A stretch of DNA of 64,000 nt from Pectinophora gossypiella (lineage: Eukaryota; Arthropoda; Insecta; Lepidoptera; Gelechiidae), in NCBI RefSeq assembly GCF_024362695.1, contig NW_026063241.1, positions 560,501 through 624,500 on the forward strand, in the 5' to 3' direction. A program made the position numbers and the translations under genes. Under the pieces are notes generated by a model. The model made no database searches and was not told the origin of the DNA. It was given only the letters and a program-made list of their open reading frames with translations. This document shows positions 43,075 through 54,462 of the stretch, one piece after another. The first letter of the stretch is position 1; each line of letters begins with the position of its first letter.

Positions 43075-45698
43075 CTATTCTTCTGGCCACTTCTTCATGT
43101 TATCTGCAGATGTTGAAGTCTTGACAGGACCTTCTGTATAGCTGTCAAGCTTCTCAACGTCATATCTATCATGGCCTTTATACTTTAAGATCTTGTAGGG
43201 TCCTAGGAACTTAGGCTTCAATTTAAGTCCTGTACCAAATTGTGTGCGTTTTATAGCAACAATGTCTCCAGTTTTATAAGGTAAGTGCTTCTTCCTTTTC
43301 CTATTAAAGCTCTTTGTGTTTTCTTCTTGAATTCTATAAATCTGTTCTTTAGCTTGTCTTCTTAGATCTTCTCTACTTTCATTAAACATCTGTATGTATT
43401 CTTCCTGTAGTAACTCTTGTATCTTTACATCTTCTTTTACTCTCATCTTTGTACCTAAAAGCAATTCACAAGGTGTACAGTTTATGCTCCTTTGAAAAGT
43501 GCTATTGATGGCTCTCTGCACTCTACTGACATGCTTATACCAAAGGCTTGAGTTCTCTATACACAACTTGGTAAGTAATGGGATCAATATTCTATGTATT
43601 CTTTCGACTTGCCCATTGGCACGTGGAACTCCAGTGGTTATGGTTATATGCTGTATATTCTCTTCTTGACAGTAGTTTGTAAACTCGTGACTTGTAAATG
43701 CAGTTCCTCTGTCTGTTATTATCCGTCGTGGGTTTCCAAAAGTTTGTTGGTGGATCTCTAGCTTGTTTAGAGTCTCTCGGCTTGACGTGCTTTTTGTAGG
43801 GAATAGCCAAACAAACTTAGTGAAAGCATCTACCACTGTCAGTATGTAGTTGTACTGTTTACTGGTTTGCGTCAAGGGTCCAACATGGTCCAGATGGATA
43901 GTGTCCAATGGTACACTCTCCTTTTCAATAGGATGTAATAATCCATCTAGTTTTCCTTCCCTTTTAGTAGCTAGTAAACATGGAATGCATGTCACTATGA
44001 ACTCTTCTAGTTTCTTATCCAATCCTGGTATGTAGTAATCTCTTTCAATCACTTCCTTCATCTTCTTCTTTGAAAAATGTCCATTGCTATGCACCTGTTT
44101 AATTACTTCTTTTTCCATTGTGTTAGGTATAACAAGTAGCTTATCTCCTTTATATAAAATGTCATTCTGTGTCCAATAATCTTTATATGTCTTTTCTTGT
44201 AGAATCTCTTTAATAGCCATGATGCCTTCGTCTTGCTCCTGTGCTTGCTTTACTTTATCGTGTAATGTGGTAACTCCAACATATGGGTAACGGCTTAATG
44301 CATCAACGTGTCTCATCTTCGTTCCAGCACGGTGTTCTATCTCGAAGTCATACTCATTGAGGAATAACACCCAACGGGCAATCTTGGCAGACAGGTCTTT
44401 CTTTTCAATGTCAATTCAAACGCCTTGCAATCCGTGACAATCGTGAAGTGTATCCCATACAGGTACTGTCTGAACTTCCTTATGCCTTCAATGATAGCAG
44501 TTGCCTCCAGCTCATAGCTTGAATATCTGGACTGAGCATCACTCGTCTTTCTGCTCATGTAGTGCACTGGGTGGAGACCTGTATCTGGATGATGTTGCAT
44601 GAGTATAGCAGAATAGGCAATACTAGACGCATCAGTGTGTAATTCAGTCTTTAACTTTGGATTGAAAATCTTTAAAACAGGGCATGATGATAATCTCTCC
44701 TTTAAAATATTAAATGCTAGTCTTTGTTCGTCTTCAAATAAAAATTATTTTTCTTTCTTTAATAAATCCGTGAGCGGCTTTGATATTAAGGCATAGTTCT
44801 CAATGTACTTTCGAAAGTAGGATGTCAGCCCAACAAAACTGTGTAGTTGTTTAGTGTTTCGTGGTTCAGGGTACTTACGTACAGCTTCCATCTTCTCTGG
44901 GCTTGGCTTTATCTCTCCTTTACTGATTACGTGGCCTAGATATTCAATTTCAGGTTTGATCAAGTTTGCCTTCTTCCAGTTTATCTTAAGTCCATATTCT
45001 GCAGCCACCTTTAACACAAGCTGAAGTCGTTCGACTGCTTGTTTTTCGTCTTCTGCTGTAATTAGAATGTCATCAATAAAAATCATCATGATGCCTTGGG
45101 AAATCAAGTCCCTAAAGATAATGCTCACAAATCGCATGAAATACTTCGGGCATATGGACAGACCAAACGGAGCTCGCAGGAATTCGAACTGGCCGTGATG
45201 TGTCACAAAAGATGTATAGGGGACAGACTCTTTAGACACCTTTAAATGAAAGAAACCATTCTTAAGATCCAAAACACTAAATATCTTGGCTTCACACAGC
45301 TTATCAATCATGTCATCGATCACAGGTAGTGGAAATTCATCTTTAACTATTTTCCGGTTCAGCATTCTATAATCCACACATACCCGTACATTGCCATCTT
45401 TTTTTTTGACTAACACCAAAGGACTTGAATACTCAGAAAAACTTACTTGAATAACACCATCCTCCAGCCACTCCTTTACCTGTTGTTCAACAATCTTTTG
45501 CTCCATCAAAGACAAGCGTCGTGGTCTTTGAGCTACAGGCACGTCGTCTTTTAAAACAATCTTCAACTCAATGGGTGCATCTTTAATTTGGGTTGGATTA
45601 TAATCTTCAATACACTGAAGGACTTTCCCTCTCACTGCAGGATTGACAATATGATCCACTTCTACTGTTGAATCTGAAAAACAACACAACTTAGACAT
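43075..45698 (-). pseudogene. Pol (RT, RNase H, integrase) of the tRNA-Pro gypsy element
   Basis: The frame resumes at SKLCCFSDSTVEVDH. The reverse transcriptase has SPLVLVKKKDGNVRVCVDYR, FSVLDLKNGFFHL, FLRAPFGL and the catalytic FIDD (about 45075). A TAA at 44745 precedes FLFEDEQRLAF; RNase H has ELHTDASSIAYSAIL and VTDCKAFELTLKRK. A frameshift near 44400 leads to the integrase: His-His-Cys-Cys domain (HSNGHFSKKKMKE to CIPCLLA), HLDHVGPL, TDRGTAFTS and GQVERIHRIL as the catalytic triad, then a C-terminal GPYKILKYKGHDRYDVE domain. It ends at MKKWPEE (43075). There is no env-like third frame. Confidence 0.9.
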
Positions 45699-46269
45699 CG
45701 CACCCTTCGTGGAAAAACGCAGTAAGTTGATTTTATCAACTTTTCAGGAGCTAAAAAAAACTGTCCTACTAATTAGGTATAAGTCCTGGAAATAACCTTC
45801 AAAGAGAAAATAATAGCAAAATGTAGCCCGGATTGACCCACATTTATTAATTTTTAATTAATAGTGTATATTTGAAAAAAAAATAAAAAAACACGATTGC
45901 GTAGATATTCCACGAAACTATAATCAAACGTTCCGTTGTAAGTACAGACACTGCTTTATTATTACGTAGTGCAAACAACATTGACAGTTGTAACTTTACC
46001 TACAACGTTGTTCACCTTCCGATTTCGCCTTACTCGGATGTTGTAAGTATTAGTTACTTCGTTCTTACACGAAAAATTTTAACAAAATATTTTGCGTAAG
46101 TTGAGAAACCTATTTGTTCCACGTGAAAGTAAATGATCTTAGATAGTGTAACTATAGAAATTGCTTTTTTAATAAGGAAATATCTCAAAATAATTGTATG
46201 TATCTTTAAATACTTGTTTGTTGCAGGGGTTAGTCTAGAATGTAGAAGTATGTATGCTCATACATTATA

Positions 46270-47524
46270 CAGGGTGGCCCAGAACTTCAAGTTCAAAATG
46301 AAAAATTTGATAGAGTGGCTCATTGGCTACTAGAAACACCCCCATGTATGTTCAGCCATAATTTATTATTATTTATAGTTTAGGAGATATGACCTATTTT
46401 GTACCTTTTTCTAGATTTTCTACCTTACTTCAGAAATAATCATTTTGTCGCTATCCCTTTCTTAATAATTATTTTATTTTACTTCACAACTACGTCTAAA
46501 GATATATACCGCTAGGTAAAAAAATAAAAACAGTCAAATCAAAGACAAAAAAAAAGTTATTGGAAGTCAAAGTGAGAATTGGACCAAAATTGTCACAGTT
46601 GTTAAAACTTCGCTGAAGAATAATTAACACATGAGATTGGCATGGACGCTGACAGTAGGTATCTCTAAAAAACTGCTCCATTTAATAGGCTTTTAGACAC
46701 ATCCAAAAAAAGTACCCTTAATAGAAGCAATAAACTAAGTAATTAGACCTCAAAGATGGCAAGATAGACAGATTTGAAGGAAAAAATTACATTCTCATAC
46801 AATGTAGGTAGCTGCTTCTTTCTAACGTTGTTAAAGGTGCTCAAAGACACATTTTCAATAAAAAGAATCACGCTCATAATCGCTAACAGGGTAGACATAG
46901 CAACAGTCTGAAGACAAAACTTGCAGTCACTTTTGGTATTCATATTGTAATGAAGGTAAAAGTTATCCCCAAACACTGTTGGTGATTCATACTATGAGAT
47001 ACTAAAATAAAATCTGTCTGTCTTGCAATCTTTGAGGGCTAATTACTAGTTTTATGCCCCTATTAAGAGTACTTTTTTTGATGTGTCTAAAAGCCTATTA
47101 AATGGAGCAGTTTTTAAAAACACTTTCAGGGTTCATGAAAATCTCATGTGTTTATTATTCTTCGGCGAAGTTTTAACAACTGTAACAATTTTAGACGAAT
47201 TCTCACTTTGACTTCCAACTTCCAATGACTTTTTTATCTTTCATTCGACTGTTTTTATTTTTTCACCTAGCGATACACATCCTTAGGCATAGTTATGAAG
47301 CAAAATAATTAGAAATTAAAAAGAAAAAATTAGAATTATTAAGAAAGGGATAGCGACAAAATGATGATTTCTGAAGTAAGATAGAAAATCAAGAAAAAGG
47401 TGTAAAATGGGTCATATCTCCTAAACCGTAAATAATCGCTGAACATATATGGGGGTGTTTCTGGTAGCTAATGAGCCCCTCTATCAAATTTTTCATTTTG
47501 AACGTGAATTTTTGGGCCACCATG
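46270..47524. mobile_element. Foldback element with roughly 510-bp inverted arms, TA target
   Basis: The arms at about 46270-46775 and 47010-47524 are imperfect inverted copies (left CAGGGTGGCCCAGAACTTC, right inverse CATGGTGGCCCAAAAATTC) around a loop of about 235 bp. TA lies on both sides. The CAGGGTGGCCC start resembles mariner-type termini. No convincing open frame is present. The many differences between arms suggest age. Confidence 0.88.
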
Positions 47525-47950
47525 TATATTGAAATAAATTAAATCAGTGTTAAATTAAGTGTTTATTCTAATTTGTATTAAAAACATGAATATTTATTTA
47601 CTAGCTGTGCCAAAACTCGTTTGACCCGCATGGGTTTTCAGTTTTCAGGGAGTTATTTCTATTTGTAATTAAAATCCAACTTTTAATTTTAAAACGTTTA
47701 TTAATTATTACATGCATAATCACAAAATAATATTAATACGGTATGGCACTTGCCTTCATTAGAAAAACCTTCATTTTCAGTTATTACAGTTAATCATTAA
47801 GAGTTTTCTTGAACATTTTGCTCCTTTCCGATCACTCCCTCTTTGCTTTTCGGTAGAACCTGCAAATGACAAAATATAAAAACTATTCAGTATGATAATA
47901 AATTACTAAAAAGAAAAACAACCATTAATACCTATTATAGTAAGCTTAGA

Positions 47951-48082
47951 GATGAGCCAATTTTCCAACGTATCCGAAAAGCGACAGAGTCAGTGATAAA
48001 AATGTATGTGATTGACATAAGGTTACATGTCAATCTCTCAAATCACTGTCACTGTCGTTTTACGTACTTAATCGTTGCAACT
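47951..48082. mobile_element. Short imperfect palindrome (hairpin MITE)
   Basis: The sequence from GCCAATTTTCCAACG through GAAAAGCGACAG and GTGATTGACATAA pairs with TTACATGTCAATC, CTGTCGTTTTACG and CGTTGCAACTTGG, folding about 130 bases into one long bulged stem. It could be a miniature DNA transposon. If transcribed it would resemble a microRNA-type precursor. Confidence 0.7.
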
Positions 48083-48309
48083 TGGCTAAAACCCTATAAA
48101 AGCCAGTTGGTTTGCATAAGAGATAACTCTAGAAAAAACTACATTAAGCAAATCAAAAATATATCTGTGGTTGTTATGATAAGAGGAAAATGACAGAATA
48201 ATTATACCACAAATACACAGGCACTGACTATTTCAGAGAAACTTTACCACGCGCCGCTTCCAGGTTAGTAGGTAAATAACTATATCAATCTAGAATACAA
48301 ATACTGAAA

Positions 48310-48375
48310 GGATATTTCGGCATACAAAACAGGGAACGTTTTCAGCTGCTTAGCTTCCCGGCCAAGTCGTAAATC
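48310..48375 (+). repeat. Fragment of the 5353-type SINE head
   Basis: AACGTTTTCAGCTGCTTAGC followed by TTCCCGGCCAAGTCGTAAAT resembles the 5' part of the SINE at 5353-5627 (CAGCTGCTTCTCTTCCCGGG). Only the head is present, so it is a truncated or interrupted copy. Confidence 0.5.
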
Positions 48376-48439
48376 AGAAATGGTACTAATATTCATTTTA
48401 ATATTTAATATTAGTACTATTTCCTAATTACCGACATAC

Positions 48440-48710
48440 ATAAGTAGTCAAAGTGACACCCATATCGTAGCCGAGCGGCGAGATCACTAGGACATTGCAG
48501 TCTGGTTACCGGATGGCCCAAAAGTAAGATGATCTGTGCGTCGGAGAGCACGTTAGGCAGTTGGTTGCGGCTTAATTAAGTATGCAGGTATGTCGTCGTT
48601 ACATGAGGCATATCAAGGACCTATGGCGGCTCAGTAGTAACCCTGATACTAGGGTTGATGAGGTCAGTCAATTATTGTCTCAACCCACACGAGAGAAGAA
48701 GAAGTTTACT
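48440..48710 (+). mobile_element. tRNA-derived SINE with GAAGAAG tail
   Basis: The head TAGCCGAGCGGCGAGATC resembles a tRNA A box (TRGCNNAGYNGG). The body has TTACCGGATGGCCCAAAAGT and TAACCCTGATACTAGGGTTG, and the end is GAGAGAAGAAGAAG. The copy at 5850-6030 is the same family reversed. Expression by polymerase III and mobilisation by a LINE are expected for the class. The ends are approximate. Confidence 0.7.
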
Positions 48711-49006
48711 CGACTTTAGTAGGATACGGATAGGTACATACGAACCTTCAAGAGAATGTGTCTCATGTTGACTACGACGAGAAGATATCCCATAGTTTCT
48801 TGAAATATTTTTGCATTTCTGGTCATTCTTCCACTGGGTTGTACTGGATTGGGTTGCAGTATTAATGGAATCTGTTAATTGTAACATAATGGTTTAAATA
48901 CATTGTTTGTAGGTAGGTACATAATAGACGTTAAGCAATAAAAATGACCTATTACCAAATCACCCTAATAATTAGACACAAACCTAGATATTTTATCGTT
49001 ATTTAG

Positions 49007-50964
49007 GTACTAGCTTTTGCCCGCGACTTCGTCCGCGTGGCGTGTTATATAAGAGAGAGATCTTTGTGTGTGTGGGAGTGCATACTTATGCAGTTTAGAT
49101 TTTTTCATAAGTACATTTTTTTTTCCCAATAACTCCCATTTTTCAAAATACAGCCAAAAATAAACTTTATATTTACTAAGGTATGCATGCGTGCTAGATT
49201 GAATCAATTGATTGAATTGTTTTTTTTTAATTGATTATTCATTGAGTTTTAATTTTAATACACACTTCCTCTCTTCCCTTCAACGTTGCTGTGCCCTATA
49301 GGGTCCATGTTTTAGTTCCTATGCCTATGTAACACCCTATTGTACTACATGGAATGCAATAAATAATTTAATTGAATTGAATTGAAAATATCTATCTTAC
49401 GCGGTTTCGATTTTTTCATACAAATGTTTTTTTCCCACTAACTCCCGTTTCCGTGGGAATTTTGCAATATCCTGTTGCAACTAAGCTTTAAGTTAACTAA
49501 GGTACCTGCATGCCAAATTTCAAGCGTCTAACTTAAGCGGTTTAGATTTTTCATACAAAAAGATTTTCCCGCTAATTTCCGTTGCCGTGGGAATTCCGGG
49601 AATTCCTTTCTTAGTGCACCTCTACGGTACCTAAGCTATGTCCCTTCCAAATTTCAAATGCCTACGTTTAGCCGTTCAGGCTATGCGTTGATATATGTCA
49701 GTCACTGAGTCAGTCAGTTTCTCCTTTTATTTAGATTTGATTTTTTCATACAAATGTTTTTTCCCGCTAACTACCGTTCCCGTGGGAATTTTGTAATATC
49801 CTGTTGCAACTAAGCTTTAAGTTTACTAAAGTACCTGCATGCCAAATTTCAAACGTCTAACTTGAGTGGTTTAGATTTTTCATACAAAAGGATTTTCCCG
49901 TTAATTCGCGTTCCCGTGGGAATTTGGGAATTCCTTTCTTAGTGCACCTCCACGGTACTTAAGGTACTTGCATGCCAAATTTCAATTGTCTAACTTGAGT
50001 GGTTTAGATTTTTCATACAAAAGGATTTTCCCGCTAACTACCGTTCCCGTGGGAATTTTGTAATATCCTGTTGCAACTAAGCTTTAAGTTTACTAAAGTA
50101 CCTGCATGCCAAATTTCAAACGTCTAACTTGAGTGGTTTAGATTTTTCATACAAAAGGATTTTCCCGTTAATTCGCGTTCCCGTGGGAATTTCGGGAATT
50201 CCTTTCTTAGTGCACCTCCACGGTACCTAAGGTACCTGCATGACAAATTTCAAAGGTCTAACTTGAGTGGTTTAGATTTTTCATACAAAAGGATTTTCCC
50301 GCTAATTCCCGTTCTCGTGGGAATTTCGGGAATTCCTTTCTTAGTGCACCACTACGGTACTTAAGGTATCTGCATGCCAAATTTCAAACGTCTAACTTGA
50401 GTGGTTTAGATTTTTCATACAAAAGGATTTTCCCGCTAATTCCCGTTCCCGTGAGAATTTTGGGAATTCCTTTCTTAGTGCACCTCTACGGTACTTCAGG
50501 TACCTGCATGCCAAATTTCAGTTGTCTAACTTGAGTGGTTTAGATTTTTCATACAAAAGGATTTTCCCGCTAATTCCCGTTCCCGTGGGAATTTCGGGAA
50601 TTCCTTTCTTAGTACACCTCTACGGTATCTAAGGTACCTGCATGCCAAATTTCAAACGTCTAACTTGAGTGGTTTAGATTTTTCATACAAAAGGATTTTC
50701 CCGCTAATTCCCGTTCCCGTAGGATTTTCGGAAATTCCTTTCTTAGTATACCTCTACGGTATCTAAGGTACCTGCATGGCAAATTTCAAACGTCTAACTT
50801 GAGTGGTTTAGATTTTTCATACAAAAGAATTTCCCTTCACTACTCTGCTCCTATTGATTGTAGCGTGATGAAAAGTATACTATAACCTGTCCAGGAGTGT
50901 GAAGAATAATTGTACCAAGTTTCATTAAAATCCGTCCAGTAGGTTTTGTTTCTATAAGGAACAT

Positions 50965-51001
<37 letters not shown>

Positions 51002-51117
51002 AATTTTACTGATTGCATTTTTGGCATCAGTATCGACCACTTATCACCCCCTGATAGTTATTTTGAAAAAATATTTAATGTACAGAATTGACCTCTCTAC
51101 AGATTTATTATAAGTAT
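49007..51117. mobile_element. Lepidopteran non-autonomous repeat carrying a tandem array
   Basis: The left end TACTAGCTTTTGCCCGCGAC (TTCGTCCGCG) is a sequence I know as common across Lepidoptera. The right part has CAGTAGGTTTTGTTTCTATA, an (ACAG)n run (50964-50998) and the end TTTATTATAAGTATAGATTA. Between them sits the 134-bp array. An unrelated segment at about 49196-49385 interrupts the left part. No protein is encoded; class (Helitron, SINE or other) is not settled from sequence alone. Confidence 0.6.
49395..50835. repeat. 134-bp tandem array, about 10 copies
   Basis: Units contain GGTTTAGATTTTTCATACAA, GATTTTCCCGCTAATTCCCG, CCGTGGGAATTTCGGGAATT and GTACCTGCATGCCAAATTTC. The spacing between successive TTTAGATTTTTCATAC motifs from 49999 is about 134-138 bp. 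Early units (49395-49860) are more diverged; later ones are nearly uniform, the pattern of local unit amplification. Confidence 0.92.
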
Positions 51118-51736
51118 AGATTAAATAGAAGGTTAGTACCAATGCGTTAATAATAAAATGCATATCAAACTCAAGCGAACAAATAACAAAATCAAGGGTG
51201 TTTTTGCAAAAGTTAACTTATATACCTAGGTAGATAATTCACAACCAAGCCGAAATACTACAGTTGATCACGTAACAGTTTTTTTGTTAAAATATCTTTA
51301 TTTTATTTATATACCAGGTGCTATGCCAGGTGATAGCGAATGTATAAAAACGGCACACCCTAATTTAAATAGGTAGTTAGTTTATAGATTAAAAGCACCG
51401 AATAGGCACCTAGGCATGCTTAGTATACTTTAATAATTAGTACAGAGCAGTGCAATCATCATCACGCATTAACCAAACCAACTTACGTCAAGTAGGTAGG
51501 TATCTGCTTCTGTGTAAACCTTACAAAACAAAATATTTATAATATTAATAGTCTAATAAACAGTAATATACTAAGTAGGTAAGGTAATAGGTACCTAAAA
51601 TCTAGCTAGTCTATTTATAAGTAAATAACTCACCATCTTCGATTTTGTCCAAGTTGAGCATACGTATAATCCTTGGGTTTTTTACTTCCACACAAAGATA
51701 TGTACGCTTCGAGTAGCCACCATGAACAAATTAAAT

Positions 51737-52126
51737 AGAGAGATAATTATTACATCTATCCAACATTCGTCAATCATGACTTTTTATTCTAACAAAAATC
51801 GACCTTATTATTACTGCAATGCGATCGTTATTTGTAGGGTCGTATGCTGACTGACGGAATACCGTGGTAAAACTACGATCACAAATAGACAATCAGCTTT
51901 CACTCTACAAATAACGATCACAGTGCGATAATAATAAGGTCGTTTTTTATAAACTTCGTCGGCTATAATTTTGTCTATGGGTGATCTTGGTTTTACCGTG
52001 GTAAAAGCACAATCAGCATACGACCCTACAAATAACGATCACAGTACAGTAATAATAGGGTCGATTTTTGGTTGAATATAAAGTCGAGATTGACGAAAAA
52101 TTGGTGGATAGATGTAATACCTCTCT
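51737..52126. mobile_element. 390-bp foldback element (MITE)
   Basis: The arms at 51737-51850 and 52011-52126 are inverted copies (AGAGATAATTATTACATC against the inverse of GATGTAATACCTCTCT, then CTTATTATTACTGCAATG and TCGTTATTTGTAGGGTCGTA). The centre repeats CAAATAACGATCACAGTGCG and TACCGTGGTAAAA in partly inverted form. There is no coding capacity. Confidence 0.82.
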
Positions 52127-52807
52127 AATATCTTTCTAATACCTCTCTTTGAGTGTGCAGCCCGCCGCCGCCGGCGCGGCGTAAGTACAGTAATTAGAAT
52201 AACACGACAAATGATTCAAATTATTGCCTTTAAAAGAGTTGTATTCATATTTACGAAGAGTGTAGTATAAAATATGTCATCGAAAAATGAAGTTAAATGA
52301 AATAACGTAATAGTAATATCAAATCTTGCTTGGAAAAAAAAACGTGATTATATTTACACCAAACCGTTACGCTAAAAGATTCGCAGAATAGGCAAGTAGC
52401 TGGAGTTACACCAAATAGTAACGCTAAAAGATTCGTGGAATAACGAAGTAACTAGACGTACAACCACTGTCGTGTCGTATAATGTCGTGAAACATGTTAG
52501 TACGTTTACTTACGACTCGACCATCCTAAAAAACTTTCGTGTAAAATCGACGTAAGTGTTATTATGACTTTACTATATGGGAAAATTACAAAAAAAAATC
52601 ACGTATTTATACTTACTTTCTTATTATGGGGGAAAAATATTTTTATCAATGTTGCACAATTTCATTGTTTTTGTAATAATTTCTTCATTTTTACTGATAT
52701 CTTAATGAAAATTTGTGAGAAGGTGTATTCGTGTACGCTGAATTGAATGGTGCAATAAAAAAAAAATGTCGCTAGTCCACTTACTGCGTTTTTCCACGGG
52801 GGGTGCG

Positions 52808-54059
52808 ACATCCATTCATCCCTTTCAGACAAAAACTTAACTTTGTAACCACTCATAATCATGGTAAGTTTTTGAAGTAATTCCTGGCCTAAAATCATAT
52901 CAAAAGGCATAGCGTCGCTGTTTACAATATGAAATAACACACTATTATAGTATTTGCCGTCGATCGTAATGTCCAAGTACACTTTTCCCAATGAATTCAC
53001 TATCGTGCGTCCAAGTCCGGTTAAATTTAGGTTATCTTCATATTTCTCCGCTCCAACGGCAACAAAACAGTCGTGAGACATCAAATTGAAGTCGCTGCCG
53101 GAGTCTATAAGCGCGTTCACTGATAAATCTTCAATTTTCACCATAATCATCGGCTTCGTAGATGAATTTCTGCCTTTGTTTTCGATTTGCATAACCTCAT
53201 TTCTTTCGTTTGACGTTTGGTTGTCAATATCAACACTGTCACTTGTCACGTCCATGTTGAAGTTCGCTGAGCGCTGTTTTACCGACGGTGTACGTGCAGT
53301 GGCGCCCTCTGAAGGTAACATTTTTGAGTGCTGTTTTACCGACGCAACTTGGTCGTTAATTTTCGGACACTGCTTTCCTATGTGTCCATAATTATTGCAC
53401 CGAAAACACTTGATTCCTTTTCTGCATTTATTAGCCACATGATCCGTTTCGCCGCAATTGTAACACCTGTTCATTCGTTGCTGCAGTTGTGGCTTACTTT
53501 TCTTAGCTTGAGTTTCACTCGTAGTCTTAGCTTTATTCTTCATTTTCTCATATAGTTGTAGTCTTTCCTTCAATACTGGGAACGTCGTAGCTCCGTATAG
53601 AATAGACTTGTTAGGTTCATAATCGATGATTCCATCTATGACGTATTGTACAATAACATAGTCGGGAAATTTAGCTTTGCGCCCCAACTCTCTCATGATT
53701 AGCATATACTCGTAAAACGTCTCATTTCTTTGCTTCTTTCGCGCAGACATGATTTCGTGTACTTCTTTTGTGTTCATCGTGTCTGGAAACTCTTTTAAAA
53801 CAGCCGTCTTCAACTCGTCGTATGTTCTGAAAACCTTCTCGCTTTTCAGCCATAGACCAACGGTGCCAGTCAATGATCTCCGAGCGAAAACGAGCTTCTG
53901 CTGGGGTGTCCAGTCGAAGATCGCAGCGTTGTCCTCCAAGTCTTGCGCCCATTTTGAGGATGATTCGGTGTCGTCGCCGCTAAACTTTGTAATGCCGTCT
54001 AGGTATAATCCACCCATCGCCGTAGTTAGCTCGATTCCTTTATTTTCGCTCGCAGCCAT
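52808..54059 (-). CDS. Gag and protease of the tRNA-Pro gypsy element
   Basis: The likely start is MAASENKGIEL at 54059; the frame extends further upstream through CGTCGT-rich leader. Gag contains YLDGITKFSGDD, WAQDLEDNAAIFDW, KLVFARRSLTGTVGLWLKSE and ARKKQRNETFYEYML, then two CCHC knuckles (CYNCGETDHVANKC, CFRCNNYGHIGKQC) that bind RNA. The same frame continues into an aspartic protease (VNALIDSGSDFNLM, then DMILGQELL). At 52808 the frame meets the 7.1-kb TIR element directly after ERDEWM and resumes at 45698, so Gag, protease and Pol form one reading frame in this element. Confidence 0.9.
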
Positions 54060-54264
54060 TGTTCGTCGTCGTAAAAATCGTTGTTCCGTCTTGAAAGTAC
54101 TCTTCGTGTCGTCGTTATTATAAAATACTCGTCGTTTCGTCGTAGATTGCAAAAATACTCACTCGTCGTTTTCGTCGTAGATTTTCGAGCACGTGGCGGC
54201 GTGGTCGGCCCGCGCACCGTCTTGTAGTAATCGTCGTATTTACGCGTCGTAGCACTGGTTTTTT

Positions 54265-54282
54265 ATCCCGGACGAGCCCCCA
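54265..54282 (-). promoter_or_regulatory. Primer-binding site, tRNA-Pro, 18-base match
   Basis: On the minus strand TGGGGGCTCGTCCGGGAT lies three bases inside the 5' LTR. It is the sequence well known as the tRNA-Pro primer-binding site of murine C-type retroviruses. Use of tRNA-Pro by an insect gypsy element is not what I would expect from the best-studied clades (Ser, Lys, Arg, Leu, Trp). Confidence 0.85.
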
Positions 54283-54285
54283 AAT

Positions 54286-54462
54286 TGAGGGATGGCGGAA
54301 ATAAAACTTTGGTTTGTAATTAAACGTCTTCTTCTATTTTTAAACAAATTAAATCCGACCACCGCACGCACACTCATCTCCAACCGCCATCACACTCCCC
54401 GTCCCTTTCACACACACCTCTCTTTCTTCCCCATTCCATTCAGCTTACGTTCCGTTCCCACA
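54286..54462 (-). repeat. 5' LTR of the tRNA-Pro gypsy element
   Basis: Being next to the primer-binding site identifies this copy as the 5' LTR. It starts TGTGGGAACGG and ends CATCCCTCA on the minus strand. Three bases separate it from the primer site. Confidence 0.92.

Larger units (their letters stand above)
45699..52807. mobile_element. Unclassified 7.1-kb TIR element inside gypsy gag-pol
   Basis: The termini are inverted repeats of about 31 bp. The left reads CGCACCCTTCGTGGAAAAAC then GCAGTAAGTTGA; the inverted right end differs only in CC for TT and one G for T. ACAT flanks both ends (45695-45698, 52808-52811). Removing the element with one ACAT copy restores the gypsy frame (ERDEWM then SKLCC). 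The subterminal regions share ATTCCACGAA-type motifs (left near 45910, right near 52430), and the right side repeats CGCTAAAAGATTCG twice. No transposase was recognised; the interior is filled with smaller repeats. TSD length and terminus do not fit mariner (TA), piggyBac (TTAA) or hAT (8 bp). Confidence 0.85.
42311..54462 (-). mobile_element. Ty3/gypsy element with 177-bp LTRs and tRNA-Pro primer site
   Basis: Two 177-bp LTRs (on the element strand TGTGGGAACGG to CCATCCCTCA) enclose gag-pro-pol on the minus strand. TAAA flanks both sides (42307-42310, 54463-54466), a 4-bp TSD. I see a single difference between the LTRs (CAACTT against CAGCTT). An internal 7.1-kb TIR element splits the coding region; without it the element would be about 5.0 kb. 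A stop (44745) and a frameshift (about 44400) in pol indicate inactivity despite the near-identical LTRs. Confidence 0.92.

Noticed and set aside
49395..50835. Spaced repeats reminiscent of a CRISPR or satellite centromere
   Set aside because: The whole 134-bp unit repeats without variable spacers and is enclosed by a dispersed repeat.
45699..52807. Assignment of the 7.1-kb element to piggyBac, hAT or mariner
   Set aside because: TSD is ACAT (not TTAA, 8 bp or TA) and the CGCACCC terminus does not match those groups.
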